Shown here in pieces: positions 7,801 to 16,058 of a stretch of DNA of 64,000 nt. The first letter of the stretch is position 1; the number at the start of each line of letters is the position of its first letter. The stretch spans positions 62,001 through 126,000 of the forward strand of contig CAZVJY010000003.1 in the NCBI GenBank assembly GCA_964626685.1, given 5' to 3'. The position numbers and the translations under genes were made by a program. The notes under the pieces were generated by a model. It was given only the letters and a program-made list of their open reading frames with translations, made no database searches and was not told where the DNA came from. The stretch comes from RGEC01 sp964626685 (GTDB taxonomy: Bacteria > Bacteroidota > Bacteroidia > NS11-12g > UBA955).

Positions 7801-9525
7801 TGCTGCTTTTGTAGTTTCGGCAATTTTGTCGGGCGAGTATCCGCACAGATCATACAAAATCTCATTGCTGCCATGGGTGATAAATGCATCCGGAATCCCA
7901 AGGTGTTTAATGCTTCCGGAAAAACCTGTCTTGTAGAGTGCATCTGACCATCCTTCACCAAAACCACCTTTGATAGCTCCGTCTTCCACCGTGATAATAC
8001 AGGTGAATTTGGCAGCTATTTCTACAGCCAATTTTTCATCATACATATTCAATACAGGGAAATGGTAGTGGGCCGCGTTAAGATTGTGTGTCCGGAATGC
8101 CTGATGCACAAGGGTTGTGGCGTTACCTGTGCTAAGAACGGCTACTTTTTCTCCATTTTGCAGACATACACCAGGGTGGTTCAACAGGCTCTCATTGTCT
8201 GTATTCCAGCTGTATTCAGGCACTGGTCCTTTTGGATATCGGATAGCTATGGGATGGTCTGCGTGAACGGCTTGCAGCATCATGGTGTGCAACTCTTTAC
8301 CTGTAGCAGGCGCCATTAGCCGTATACCGGGTATGCATCGCAGCATGGGAATGTCGAATGCTCCGTGGTGGGTTGGGCCATCCTCGCCTACAAGGCCTGC
8401 GCGGTCTATGCAAATTACTACGGGCAGGTTTTGCAGGGCAATGTCATGGATTACCTGATCATAGCCGCGTTGCAGAAAGGTGGAGTATATAAACAAAAAA
8501 GGCTTGATGCCTGCAGTGGCAAGTCCCGCAGCGAATGTAACTGCGTGCTGTTCCGCGATGCCTGTATCAAAAAACCTATCCGGGAAATCGGCAAAACAAT
8601 CAATCAGGCCGCTGCCGCTAGGCATGGCTGGTGTAATGCCTGCTGTTTGCGGAAATTTTTGCGCGATCTCCAGCATGGTTTTACCTGCCGCTTCGTGCCA
8701 CTTTTGGACCTGTGTGGTCTTTTGAGAGTCAATCTTTACAAATTTTGATGTGCTGTGCCATTTGGTCTGCTCAGCTTCAGCAGGTGCATAGCCTTTCCCT
8801 TTGATTGTTTTAATGTGCAGAATTCTTGGATGCTGCATTGATTTTAAACGGGTGAGCTGATGCGTCAGCTCACTTAGATTATGGCCGTCAATGGGCCCGT
8901 GGTAATCCAGATTGAGCTGTGTAAAAAGGTTGGGTTCTCCCGGTTTGATATTCGCCAGATGTTCATTCATGGCACCTGTGCCGGCATCAATGCTGATTTG
9001 GTTGTCATTGACAATTATCAGCAGGTTGGCTTCCGTTGCAGCAGCGTTGTTTAGCGCTTCAAATGCCATTCCTCCGCTCAGGGCACCATCTCCTACAATA
9101 GCTATGTGAACCGAATCGGGCTTTTTTTGGAGTTTTGCGGCTACCGCCATGCCCATAGCGGCAGAAATAGCTGTGCTGGAATGACCGGTTCCAAAATCAT
9201 CGGCAGGATTTTCATCGCGCTTTGGGAAGCCGGAAATACCGCCGTATGAGCGGATAGAGGCGAGAGATTCGCGCCGTCCTGTCAGTGTTTTCCATGCGTA
9301 ACTTTGGTGCCCCACATCCCAGATTACGCTATCCGATTCTGTGTTGAAAACCTTTAGCAGGGCAACAGTAAGCTCTACAACACCCAGGTTTCCGGCAAAG
9401 TGCCCGCCATGCTGCAGAATGGTATCAATCAAGTATTGACGACACTCATTGCACAGTATTTGTAACGCATCATCCGAAAGATGAGATACATCTGAGGCTT
9501 TTTGTATGTTTTGAAGCAGCGTCAA
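7768..9525 (-). CDS. dxs: 1-deoxy-D-xylulose-5-phosphate synthase
   Basis: DXS makes DXP from pyruvate and glyceraldehyde-3-phosphate with thiamine diphosphate, the first step of the MEP isoprenoid pathway. Visible motifs are GHQSYAWK, the ThDP-binding GDGALSGGMAFEALNNA, GPIDGHN, TGIAEQHAVTFAAG with catalytic Glu, and DRAGLVGEDGPTHHG. At 585 residues it is short: the segment between NDN and GPIDGH is 34 residues, versus about 70 in E. coli DXS, so a surface loop is missing. TTG at 9525 is the preferred start because a TAATTTCG box ends 8 nt upstream and homologues begin near here. A TTG at 9609 would add 28 residues across that box. Confidence 0.93.
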   Translation of the reverse strand: MTLLQNIQKASDVSHLSDDALQILCNECRQYLIDTILQHGGHFAGNLGVVELTVALLKVFNTESDSVIWDVGHQSYAWKTLTGRRESLASIRSYGGISGFPKRDENPADDFGTGHSSTAISAAMGMAVAAKLQKKPDSVHIAIVGDGALSGGMAFEALNNAAATEANLLIIVNDNQISIDAGTGAMNEHLANIKPGEPNLFTQLNLDYHGPIDGHNLSELTHQLTRLKSMQHPRILHIKTIKGKGYAPAEAEQTKWHSTSKFVKIDSQKTTQVQKWHEAAGKTMLEIAQKFPQTAGITPAMPSGSGLIDCFADFPDRFFDTGIAEQHAVTFAAGLATAGIKPFLFIYSTFLQRGYDQVIHDIALQNLPVVICIDRAGLVGEDGPTHHGAFDIPMLRCIPGIRLMAPATGKELHTMMLQAVHADHPIAIRYPKGPVPEYSWNTDNESLLNHPGVCLQNGEKVAVLSTGNATTLVHQAFRTHNLNAAHYHFPVLNMYDEKLAVEIAAKFTCIITVEDGAIKGGFGEGWSDALYKTGFSGSIKHLGIPDAFITHGSNEILYDLCGYSPDKIAETTKAALLQAAGPVVD

Positions 9526-9533
9526 TGTGATCG

Positions 9534-9541
9534 CGAAATTA
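9534..9541 (-). promoter_or_regulatory. dxs promoter box TAATTTCG
   Basis: TAnnTTCG variant of the -7 box, 8 nt before the TTG start at 9525. It decides the start against the upstream TTG. Confidence 0.5.
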
Positions 9542-9810
9542 CCATAAGTATTGGGTAAGATATTTACGGAAGTCAGTTTTAATTCAGTTTGCCGCGTCTG
9601 AACAGCCAATTTTACGATTGATGAAAAATGACCTTCATCATTTTAATTATCATTTTTTTAAATAAGATAAACATAAATGTCTAAAAACAGTTTTTAAAAA
9701 ATTCATTATTGTGTCAAAAAAAAATCTACGGTTTCTGCTCAAAATTTTATTAAAACAAACTATATCAATTACTTATAAATTATTTTAGTTATAATTAAAA
9801 AATCAAGACA

Positions 9811-9822
9811 ACATAATTATGT
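9811..9822. promoter_or_regulatory. AT-rich 12-nt perfect palindrome upstream of the H1-like gene
   Basis: ACATAATTATGT is a perfect dyad located 14 nt upstream of the candidate -7 box at 9836-9843, where an operator or AT-hook binding site could act. Function is inferred. Confidence 0.4.
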
Positions 9823-9835
9823 AATTTTATAATAA

Positions 9836-9843
9836 TTACTTTG
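9836..9843 (+). promoter_or_regulatory. Candidate promoter box TTACTTTG for the H1-like gene
   Basis: One mismatch to TAnnTTTG. It lies 55 nt before ATG 9899, so this gene would have an unusually long leader for this window, and the leader contains the 9859-9873 palindrome. Confidence 0.4.
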
Positions 9844-9858
9844 TATTACAAAAAAATA

Positions 9859-9873
9859 GTGCAATTTTTGCAC
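9859..9873. promoter_or_regulatory. Palindrome GTGCAA-ttt-TTGCAC in the H1-like leader
   Basis: Perfect 6-bp inverted repeat with a 3-nt spacer, 25 nt before the ATG. It could be an operator or a short mRNA hairpin near the translation start. Confidence 0.4.
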
Positions 9874-9898
9874 CACCATTTAAACCTAAAAATATAAT

Positions 9899-10561
9899 AT
9901 GGCACGCAAAGCAAAAGCAGTTACCAAAGCTGTAGCAACACCACCACCTGCGGCTTCTGAGCCCAAAAAAAGAGGGCGTAAACCCGGATCTAAAAATAAA
10001 GTACAGGGTAAAAAGCGCGGTCGCAGAGCCGTAAAGCCTGAAATAAATGTTTTCGAAGCAATCGAAAAACAAATGAAAGCAATGGCAGTAGCCCTGAAAA
10101 AGGCCAAGGCTGCAGCTGATAAGCAGCTGGCAAAAATTGAAGCCAAGGCTGCTAAGTCTATTGAAAAGGCTGAAACCAAAGCTGCCAAAAAAGTAGAGAA
10201 GCTCAAAGAGCGTATGAAAGCAAAACGCCGTCGTCCGGGTCGTCCGGCAAAACGCGGAAGAAAGCCGGGTCGCCCTGCTGCTGCCAAGCCTGCAGCACGC
10301 CGCGGAAGACCACCCAAAAACGCTAAAAAACGCGGTGGAAGACCCCGTAAAGGTCAGCCTACCAAAAAGAGCATGATTCTGGACTTCATGAAATCGGCTC
10401 CGAAAACAGTTAAGTCTTCAGAGCTTATTTCTGCCTTGTACGCAAACAGCGGCGAAACTGATAAAAAGCGTTTTTACCAGGGTATGTATACGACCCTCAC
10501 CCAAATTTATAAAAGCGGTGAACTGAAAAAGGTAAAAGACGGCATTTCATTGGTTAAATAA
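9899..10561 (+). CDS. AT-hook / histone H1-like nucleoid protein with C-terminal winged-helix-like domain
   Basis: The 220-residue, very basic protein has three parts. The N-terminus (1-48) is Lys/Ala/Pro-rich with AT-hook-like KRGRKPG. A predicted coiled coil follows (about 50-107: repeated AKAA/EKAE heptads). Then comes a cluster of AT-hook cores at 111-152 (PGRPAKRGRKPGRPA, RGRPPK, GGRPRKG). The last 65 residues (156-220) lose this bias and read as a compact helix-helix-wing fold (MILDFMKSAPKTVKSSELISAL, then YKSGELKKVKDGISLV). AT-hooks bind the minor groove of AT-rich DNA, so a chromatin-architectural or global-regulator role is inferred. Similar AT-hook proteins occur in other bacteria, but I do not recognise this exact arrangement. 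It is monocistronic, with a bidirectional terminator behind it. Confidence 0.82.
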   Translation: MARKAKAVTKAVATPPPAASEPKKRGRKPGSKNKVQGKKRGRRAVKPEINVFEAIEKQMKAMAVALKKAKAAADKQLAKIEAKAAKSIEKAETKAAKKVEKLKERMKAKRRRPGRPAKRGRKPGRPAAAKPAARRGRPPKNAKKRGGRPRKGQPTKKSMILDFMKSAPKTVKSSELISALYANSGETDKKRFYQGMYTTLTQIYKSGELKKVKDGISLVK

Positions 10562-10580
10562 TTATCAAACAACACAAAAC

Positions 10581-10608
10581 AAAAAGGGGCCATAGTGCCC
10601 CTTTTTTT
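10581..10608. terminator. Bidirectional terminator between the H1-like gene and prmC
   Basis: A 9-bp stem (10582-10590 AAAAGGGGC with 10597-10605 GCCCCTTTT) with a 6-nt loop, flanked by a T-run on both strands. It serves both convergent genes. Confidence 0.9.
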
Positions 10609-11407
10609 ATTTAACAACATGGAGAAATCGCCATTTCCCGGTTATGTCTTTAATCAGTTTTTTAGATGGGAAGGTATCAAAAATATCCAGGGTTTCCTCT
10701 GCCAGCGTGCTGTTAATTTCTGACCATAGCTCGCAGTGGCTGTTTTGTCTATACAATAAGTCAGCCAGTTTTTTATAAAAGATCAAAGGGTCATTTCCCT
10801 CCGGAAACAGCGCAGTATGGGGTTCCCAGTTTAATACATTGCTTTCCATCGCAGCTTTTTCGGAAAGGGCGATATAAGGAGGGTTGGATACAATAAGATT
10901 CCATTTTTCTGTTGGCGAAAAACCATCAGTGAAATTGGCCTGTATGAAGGTGATTCGTTCCGAAATGCCCTGAATTTGGGCGTTTTCTGCTGCTACATCC
11001 AAAGCATTGGGGTCAATATCCAGTGCAGTTGCCTTCCAGTTTATTTTATGTTTCAGCAGGGTCACAGGTATGCACCCACTGCCTGTTCCCACGTCCAGTA
11101 TGTTTATGTTTTCGCTTGTATTTGATTTGATAATCATGTCACACAGTTCTTCCGTCTCCGGTCTGGGAATCAGTGTGTGTTGGTTGACCTTAAAAGCCAT
11201 TCCGTAAAACCAGGCTTCGCCCAGCACATATTGTATGGGCTCATGCATCTGCAATCGTTTGATAACTTCTTGCATGGATGCTGCCTGCAATTCCAGATTA
11301 TTATCTTTCAGCCAGGCTGCATAGGTTCTAAGACAGGCTTCAGTTTCCTCCTGTCCCAACACAGGGGCCAGTGCATTTATCCATTCTTGCCGCAATAGTG
11401 GATTCAT
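10607..11407 (-). CDS. prmC: Peptide chain release factor N5-glutamine methyltransferase
   Basis: PrmC/HemK (266 residues) methylates the Gln of the GGQ motif in RF1/RF2 using SAM. Visible are the SAM-binding DVGTGSGCI (105-113), the substrate-binding NPPY (175-178) and the PRPETEEL motif (81-88), with a small helical N-terminal domain before them. It starts 4 nt after the stop of the large lamin-tail gene upstream, so it is likely transcribed from that gene's promoter. Confidence 0.95.
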   Translation of the reverse strand: MNPLLRQEWINALAPVLGQEETEACLRTYAAWLKDNNLELQAASMQEVIKRLQMHEPIQYVLGEAWFYGMAFKVNQHTLIPRPETEELCDMIIKSNTSENINILDVGTGSGCIPVTLLKHKINWKATALDIDPNALDVAAENAQIQGISERITFIQANFTDGFSPTEKWNLIVSNPPYIALSEKAAMESNVLNWEPHTALFPEGNDPLIFYKKLADLLYRQNSHCELWSEINSTLAEETLDIFDTFPSKKLIKDITGKWRFLHVVK

Positions 11408-11411
11408 GGTA

Positions 11412-13994
11412 TCAACGGTTTACGGAAAAAGTAAGTTTGCCCCTGGCCGTGCTTCCATCTTCGCGGAAAGCTTCTAACTTGATGATGTAATTGCCTGCCG
11501 GTATAACTCGTCCGTTCATGTTGCCGTCCCACTGAATAATGGCTTCACTATCCACAGAAAAGTTCTGAAACGGGGAAGCTACGGGGAAACCATTTTCATT
11601 GAAAATATGCATGGTAAGCCAATAGCCTGGTTCAGGCAGGTTGCATTGAATTTTCAATAAATCGTTATCGCCGTCATTATTAGGGGTTATGGTTTCTGTC
11701 AGCAGTAAAAAGTGTTTTCGTGTATCTGTAATAAAAGTATTTAACTGTGAATTGGGCAATCCGGGCGTTCCGTAACCCACAGAGGATGTTGCAGAAGTCC
11801 AGTATTGTTTCCTGTCAGATGGGGCATCGGGCTGTGTTTTTTCCAGCGCTACACCGTCTTTTTTGCCAATAACCGGGCTGTGGAATCCGTCATCATAGGC
11901 AAAGCTGTCCAGGGTTTTTCCCAGTCTGCTGATGAGTTTAACGTTGCCCTTGTCATTTGACATGGTTGGCATGTCTGTAAGCAAATACAGGGCTTTTTTA
12001 TCGTGTCTTGGATATTGCTTACGGATTTGGGATGGACTTTCGCTAACAGCCAGATATTCTCCTGGCAGCAATATCCGTTCTTTCATGTAGGCGGATACTG
12101 TTGTAATCGCACCTGTATCATTGATTCCGGCCAAAGCGACATCTTTCAAATCAGCAATGCCGTTGCCTGCATTGTAAATTTCCAGATAATCGAATCCGTC
12201 AGCAACAGGGTCAAATAGGATCTCATTGATAAAAATACCGCTGTTTTCCTTTGCTGTGTCCGGTCTTCCAAAGCGAATGGTTTCCCTGGGGAAAATGGCT
12301 GCACCGCAGCTTTTCAGGTTGCGTATGGTAATCTGTTCTATTTTATTGGTTGAAAAATTATTCAGCCATTTTAGGGAAACCACTTTGTTATTTTGACTGA
12401 CTGAAACCACCCTCAATGGGTTTTCACCGCTTGATTCCAGCGTGTAGTGGGTGGGTATAAAAGCACTGGCACTGTCTACCGGTGCGCTGAAATGCAATTG
12501 GGTTACATCCGGCTGGGGTACATACACATGGCTTAAAAAGGCTTCAGGCGCTGCTATGTTGCCCGCAATGGAGTTGGGTTGACCGGGTGTACCGCCGCTT
12601 CCCTGATTGCTGCTCCAGTTATTGTCATCAATACAGTAATAAGCGGTGTCTATGCGCTCTAAACTCCATCCGCCTTTGGATTTGAGGGCATCAGAATGCC
12701 AGGATGAAGTGTAATCCACAGCACATATTTTTTCATTTCGGTGGTTCAATAGGGTCAAAAAATCTCCGTCGTTGTTTAGGGAAGGCAATGTGCTTACGCC
12801 TACCCAGCCACCCAGTGAACCAAGTTTTAGGGCAGTGTTTTTTGAAATGGTGAAAAAACTGTAGGGAGCAATAACCGAATCAGGCAGTGCAACCTTACTG
12901 CTTTTATCGCTGAGATTATAGTTTTTTAAGGAAATCCATTTGCCGGATCGGTTGTATAGTTCCACATATTCTTCTTCCGGGAGAAACCCTGCGGTGGGAG
13001 TGGGTGTAGCCATGATTTCGGTAAAAATCAGATCATTCAGTCCTGCGGTATCGGCAAATAGCGAAACAAAGCTTTTTGAGTTTAATAAAGATACATTATC
13101 CGAGATATCGGCTGTTCCCTGATTGTTTAGCAAACAGTTTGCATTGGTTTTTAAGTTTTGTGAAAATTGCAGGATGCATTTTTCAGGTGCGTTGATGTCT
13201 GGCGTAACTGAGGCCGGATTCCCCTGAAGTACACCGTTTACAGACAGCGAAAACTGAGCAGGTAAGATATTTTTTACGGGTTCATTGAAGGTAACCGTGA
13301 TTTTGTTGGGGTACAGGAAGCCGGCAAATACCATGCTTGGCCTTGCCGTATCTTTTATTGTATTGCCTATGTAGATATTGTCAAAAAAGTGTTTTCCAAT
13401 AGCCGTAGTTCCATTTTGGATGACATGAATCCCCGCATATTTTCCACCTTTTAAATCTTTTTCATAAACGGTTCCTTCCCTTGCGGTGGTATTGGTTGTC
13501 AGGTCTTTTCTGTACAGCGAAACAGAGTCTCCTTTTCTCTCGAGCCAAACGCGGTAATAGCTATTGGTTTTATTGAGTTCGCCATCGGCACCTGATATAA
13601 TTTCTGTGCCCACACCGTTCACCATTTTGTATAAACTAATTTCATCTTTGGTATTTCCGGCTCGGATAAAATAGCCATTTCGGGCCCTTTCAACGAAGGT
13701 GTCTGCCGCAATCCAGAACTCTGTATAATTGGCGCTGCTGGGATTGATGCCATATTGAAATTCCCAGATGTAGATTTCGGCTGAATCGTAATTTGCAAGC
13801 GAAGAAATACCATACTTAACTGCGCCCCCATTTGCATTCAGGGTTTTTAGTCTTCCGGATGAAATCTCAAAATCTCCCGCATTGTAAATCCATTTTGGAT
13901 TGTTGTTTAGTTCGCCATCGTTAAAACTATCGGAAAACTGAGCATGGAGACTCAGCGAAAAAAAAACGAGTAGCCCCAAAATCAGCCTGCGCAT
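11412..13994 (-). CDS. Secreted lamin-tail-domain protein with gliding/T9SS-type C-terminal domain
   Basis: The 860-residue protein has a signal peptide (MRRLILGLLVFFSLSLHAQ). A lectin/LamG-like beta region follows (about 20-215, SFNDGELNNNPKW...). Two lamin-tail domains appear at about 315-470 (IFTEIMATPTP, YVELYNRS) and 600-760 (INEILFDPVADGFDYLEIYN). The C-terminus (about 770-860) begins ITPNNDGDNDLLKI and ends with a FlgD/CHU_C-like Ig fold, the type linked to T9SS export and surface attachment. It is probably an extracellular adhesin or structural protein. ATG 13994 is chosen because TAAATTCG ends 5 nt before it; an in-frame start at 14012 would lie upstream of the box. prmC follows 4 nt downstream. 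Confidence 0.85.
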   Translation of the reverse strand: MRRLILGLLVFFSLSLHAQFSDSFNDGELNNNPKWIYNAGDFEISSGRLKTLNANGGAVKYGISSLANYDSAEIYIWEFQYGINPSSANYTEFWIAADTFVERARNGYFIRAGNTKDEISLYKMVNGVGTEIISGADGELNKTNSYYRVWLERKGDSVSLYRKDLTTNTTAREGTVYEKDLKGGKYAGIHVIQNGTTAIGKHFFDNIYIGNTIKDTARPSMVFAGFLYPNKITVTFNEPVKNILPAQFSLSVNGVLQGNPASVTPDINAPEKCILQFSQNLKTNANCLLNNQGTADISDNVSLLNSKSFVSLFADTAGLNDLIFTEIMATPTPTAGFLPEEEYVELYNRSGKWISLKNYNLSDKSSKVALPDSVIAPYSFFTISKNTALKLGSLGGWVGVSTLPSLNNDGDFLTLLNHRNEKICAVDYTSSWHSDALKSKGGWSLERIDTAYYCIDDNNWSSNQGSGGTPGQPNSIAGNIAAPEAFLSHVYVPQPDVTQLHFSAPVDSASAFIPTHYTLESSGENPLRVVSVSQNNKVVSLKWLNNFSTNKIEQITIRNLKSCGAAIFPRETIRFGRPDTAKENSGIFINEILFDPVADGFDYLEIYNAGNGIADLKDVALAGINDTGAITTVSAYMKERILLPGEYLAVSESPSQIRKQYPRHDKKALYLLTDMPTMSNDKGNVKLISRLGKTLDSFAYDDGFHSPVIGKKDGVALEKTQPDAPSDRKQYWTSATSSVGYGTPGLPNSQLNTFITDTRKHFLLLTETITPNNDGDNDLLKIQCNLPEPGYWLTMHIFNENGFPVASPFQNFSVDSEAIIQWDGNMNGRVIPAGNYIIKLEAFREDGSTARGKLTFSVNR

Positions 13995-13999
13995 GGGTG

Positions 14000-14007
14000 C
14001 GAATTTA
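14000..14007 (-). promoter_or_regulatory. Promoter box TAAATTCG of the lamin-tail gene
   Basis: TAnnTTCG variant, 5 nt before ATG 13994, in the short gap after the glycosyltransferase gene. Confidence 0.5.
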
Positions 14008-14034
14008 AACATTTAAGCAGCAACTATTCATACA

Positions 14035-15156
14035 TTAATACTGCCGCCCCTTCCAAACAAAACTACCAAAGCGTGCAGCAAGACCGGTGTATAGAATAAC
14101 AAATACCTGGAGTGGAGAAAATACAGCGATATACACTATGTTTTTCCTGTAAGAAAATGCCGGTAATATTTTGGTTTGTATTGCCAAATCAGCGACCATT
14201 TTTCCTAAAACCATTATGGCCGCATTGGCCCATCCTGTAAAAGGAATAAGGCACACGGAAGCAATGTATAAAATGGTAAAAATCAGTGAGAAAAACTGCC
14301 ATAATAGCCCGGATGAACCTTGCTGAAAGCGAACCTTATAAGCCCAGCGAATTCGCTGATTCAATAGGTTTGACCAGTTGCTTTCTGAACGTGTCTGAAT
14401 CAAGTTTTCAGTCGAGCCGGCGAATATGCATCCCGCCGGGTGGTTTTGCATGGCATATTCCAACAGAAAAACATCATCACCTCCAGGAATATCCAGGTCT
14501 TTTCGTTCTTGCTGGGCACGCAGAAATACGGATTTATTAACGCAGAGGTTGGCTCCATTGGCCATCAACGCTTTTTTCTTTCTGAATGCATCGGCTGTCA
14601 GGGCTATGAGTACCGCGCTTTCCATGCACTGATAATGATGAACAAATGAGTTGTTGCCAGTATACTGTACCGGTCCTGCTATGAGCACAGCACTGCTATT
14701 TTGAATGTGATAATTCAAATGATTAAAGATTTCTGCCGGCAGCATGCAATCGGCATCGGTAAAAAAAAGGGTGTCAAAACTGCTTTGATTCACAGCCTTA
14801 TTCAACGCCGCTTTTTTGCCTTTCCCGTTCTGATTTTCGATATAAACAACCCTAAATGGAGCGGTTTTTTGAAATTCAAGAACACGGTCTTTGCCGGCAT
14901 CATCGCTGTGATCGTTGCACAGAATAAGCTCAATTAGGTGCTGAGGGTAGTTGACTGCGCGGATTGATTCAAACAGTGTCGGCAGGCAGGTGGCTTCATT
15001 TCGGAATGCGACTACGATGGAAAAGGCGGTTTTCGGTAATACTGTTTCAGATTTATTTGATGGCAGTCGGTAACGAAAAACAGGAATACCGAGGCTTAAG
15101 AAACCCACAATAACGAGCGCAGCAGCGCAAATGTTCATTAGCGCTGTGGTTTCCAT
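14035..15156 (-). CDS. Membrane glycosyltransferase family 2
   Basis: The 373-residue processive-type GT2 has an N-terminal membrane helix (about 5-25), a GT-A domain with FSIVVAFRNEATCLP, the metal-binding DADC and acceptor-side GGDD, a QRIRWA motif (Q/RxxRW type), and C-terminal membrane helices (about 290-365). The Q/RxxRW motif is typical of synthases that couple sugar polymerisation or transfer to the membrane. The donor and acceptor are unknown. It overlaps the upstream UPF0104 gene by 19 nt and is the last gene of the panD-led operon, which argues for a role in envelope glycan or lipid modification. Confidence 0.88.
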   Translation of the reverse strand: METTALMNICAAALVIVGFLSLGIPVFRYRLPSNKSETVLPKTAFSIVVAFRNEATCLPTLFESIRAVNYPQHLIELILCNDHSDDAGKDRVLEFQKTAPFRVVYIENQNGKGKKAALNKAVNQSSFDTLFFTDADCMLPAEIFNHLNYHIQNSSAVLIAGPVQYTGNNSFVHHYQCMESAVLIALTADAFRKKKALMANGANLCVNKSVFLRAQQERKDLDIPGGDDVFLLEYAMQNHPAGCIFAGSTENLIQTRSESNWSNLLNQRIRWAYKVRFQQGSSGLLWQFFSLIFTILYIASVCLIPFTGWANAAIMVLGKMVADLAIQTKILPAFSYRKNIVYIAVFSPLQVFVILYTGLAARFGSFVWKGRQY

Positions 15157-16058
15157 TTGTGAAAAATGAATACAATAAGTCCGGCAAATGCGGGCAGTAA
15201 CACATTGTAAAAATAGTTAATTACTGCAATTCCCAGCAATAAGGGCTTTTGGGCATCGTTAACTGAGAAAACGAGCATGGGCAGGCTCAGCCTTACCGCC
15301 GCATCAGTGTATATCATGCCGGGGGTAAAGGTTTGTATAAAGAAAATGCAGGCCACGCCCGTGAGTGCAGTTGGAATGTCTGCAAGCTGAAATTGTACAA
15401 TAAAAAAAGCGTAGAATCCGCCAAAAACAAGGTAGCGAAGCATAGAGAGAACGAATGTGCCCGCGATTTGTCTGCCGGAAAAATGTCTCAGACCCATGAG
15501 CCATTTTTCCAGCCAGGCCGGCTTTTTTGCCCGGTTTCTTACCATAAACCATGCCGCGCTAAGCAGTAAAAGCAGTGGCAGAATGTAGAATACACTGTTG
15601 CGGCCGTAGGTTTCGGCTTCCTTGCCCAGCAAGGCATAGGCTGCCGGAATACCTGCAATCAGGGTTACCAGCGTCTGGCAGGTGGCGCCGAAGTAATTGT
15701 TAAGTAATGCAGCCGGCCTGTTTTCTTCCCTCAGGTACATCACCCTTCCCAGGAATTCGCCCACACGAAATGGAATCACATTGTTGGCAGCGGCGCCGGC
15801 CAGTAACCCCTTTATGGCAGCAGCAAAACGGATTTTTTCAAGGTTTGAAACCAGCAGCTGCCATTTCACGGCCTCCAGCCACCAATTGGCCGAGGCAGAT
15901 GCCAGGGCTGCTGCATGCCAGTACCAGGGAATGGATCTAATCGCATACCAGACTTTTTCGGGATTGGGTATGCCCCCTTTCAATAAGTTGAAAATCCAAA
16001 AAAAACAGGCTCCAATCAGGAACCATTTAAGCAACCTCCACCCAAGGCCGGTTTTCAT
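15138..16058 (-). CDS. UPF0104/AglD-like integral membrane protein (second copy)
   Basis: A 306-residue polytopic protein with about eight hydrophobic segments and the UPF0104 features: an early WWLEAVKWQLL segment, then IPFRVGEFLGRVMYL (the conserved R-x-GE region) and TFTPGMIYTDAAVRLSL late. The superfamily includes the membrane part of lysyl-phosphatidylglycerol synthase (MprF flippase) and archaeal AglD. There is no synthase domain here, so a lipid-flippase-like role is inferred only. It overlaps the flanking genes (4 and 19 nt). A paralogous protein is encoded two genes upstream. Confidence 0.8.
   Translation of the reverse strand: MKTGLGWRLLKWFLIGACFFWIFNLLKGGIPNPEKVWYAIRSIPWYWHAAALASASANWWLEAVKWQLLVSNLEKIRFAAAIKGLLAGAAANNVIPFRVGEFLGRVMYLREENRPAALLNNYFGATCQTLVTLIAGIPAAYALLGKEAETYGRNSVFYILPLLLLLSAAWFMVRNRAKKPAWLEKWLMGLRHFSGRQIAGTFVLSMLRYLVFGGFYAFFIVQFQLADIPTALTGVACIFFIQTFTPGMIYTDAAVRLSLPMLVFSVNDAQKPLLLGIAVINYFYNVLLPAFAGLIVFIFHKWKPQR

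Larger units (their letters stand above)
9526..9898. other. Long AT-rich intergenic region between dxs and the H1-like gene
   Basis: At 373 nt this is the only gene-free stretch over 300 nt in the window. It is strongly AT-rich with many A/T runs. It holds the dxs promoter box (9534-9541), a GATGAA/TTCATC inverted repeat (9620-9639), a perfect 12-nt palindrome ACATAATTATGT (9811-9822), a GTAATT/AATTAC repeat (9821-9839), a near-consensus promoter box (9836-9843) and a GTGCAA-ttt-TTGCAC palindrome (9859-9873). I see no ORF or tRNA. The density of AT-rich dyads directly upstream of an AT-hook protein suggests autoregulation. Confidence 0.7.

Noticed and set aside
9526..9609. Upstream TTG extension of dxs
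   Set aside because: The extra 28 residues do not match DXS N-termini, and the frame crosses a TAATTTCG box that ends 8 nt before TTG 9525.
9886..10317. A 143-codon minus-strand frame rich in Phe/Ala/Arg opposite the H1-like gene
   Set aside because: It arises from the biased AAA/GCT codon composition of the H1-like gene; there is no motif or promoter of its own.
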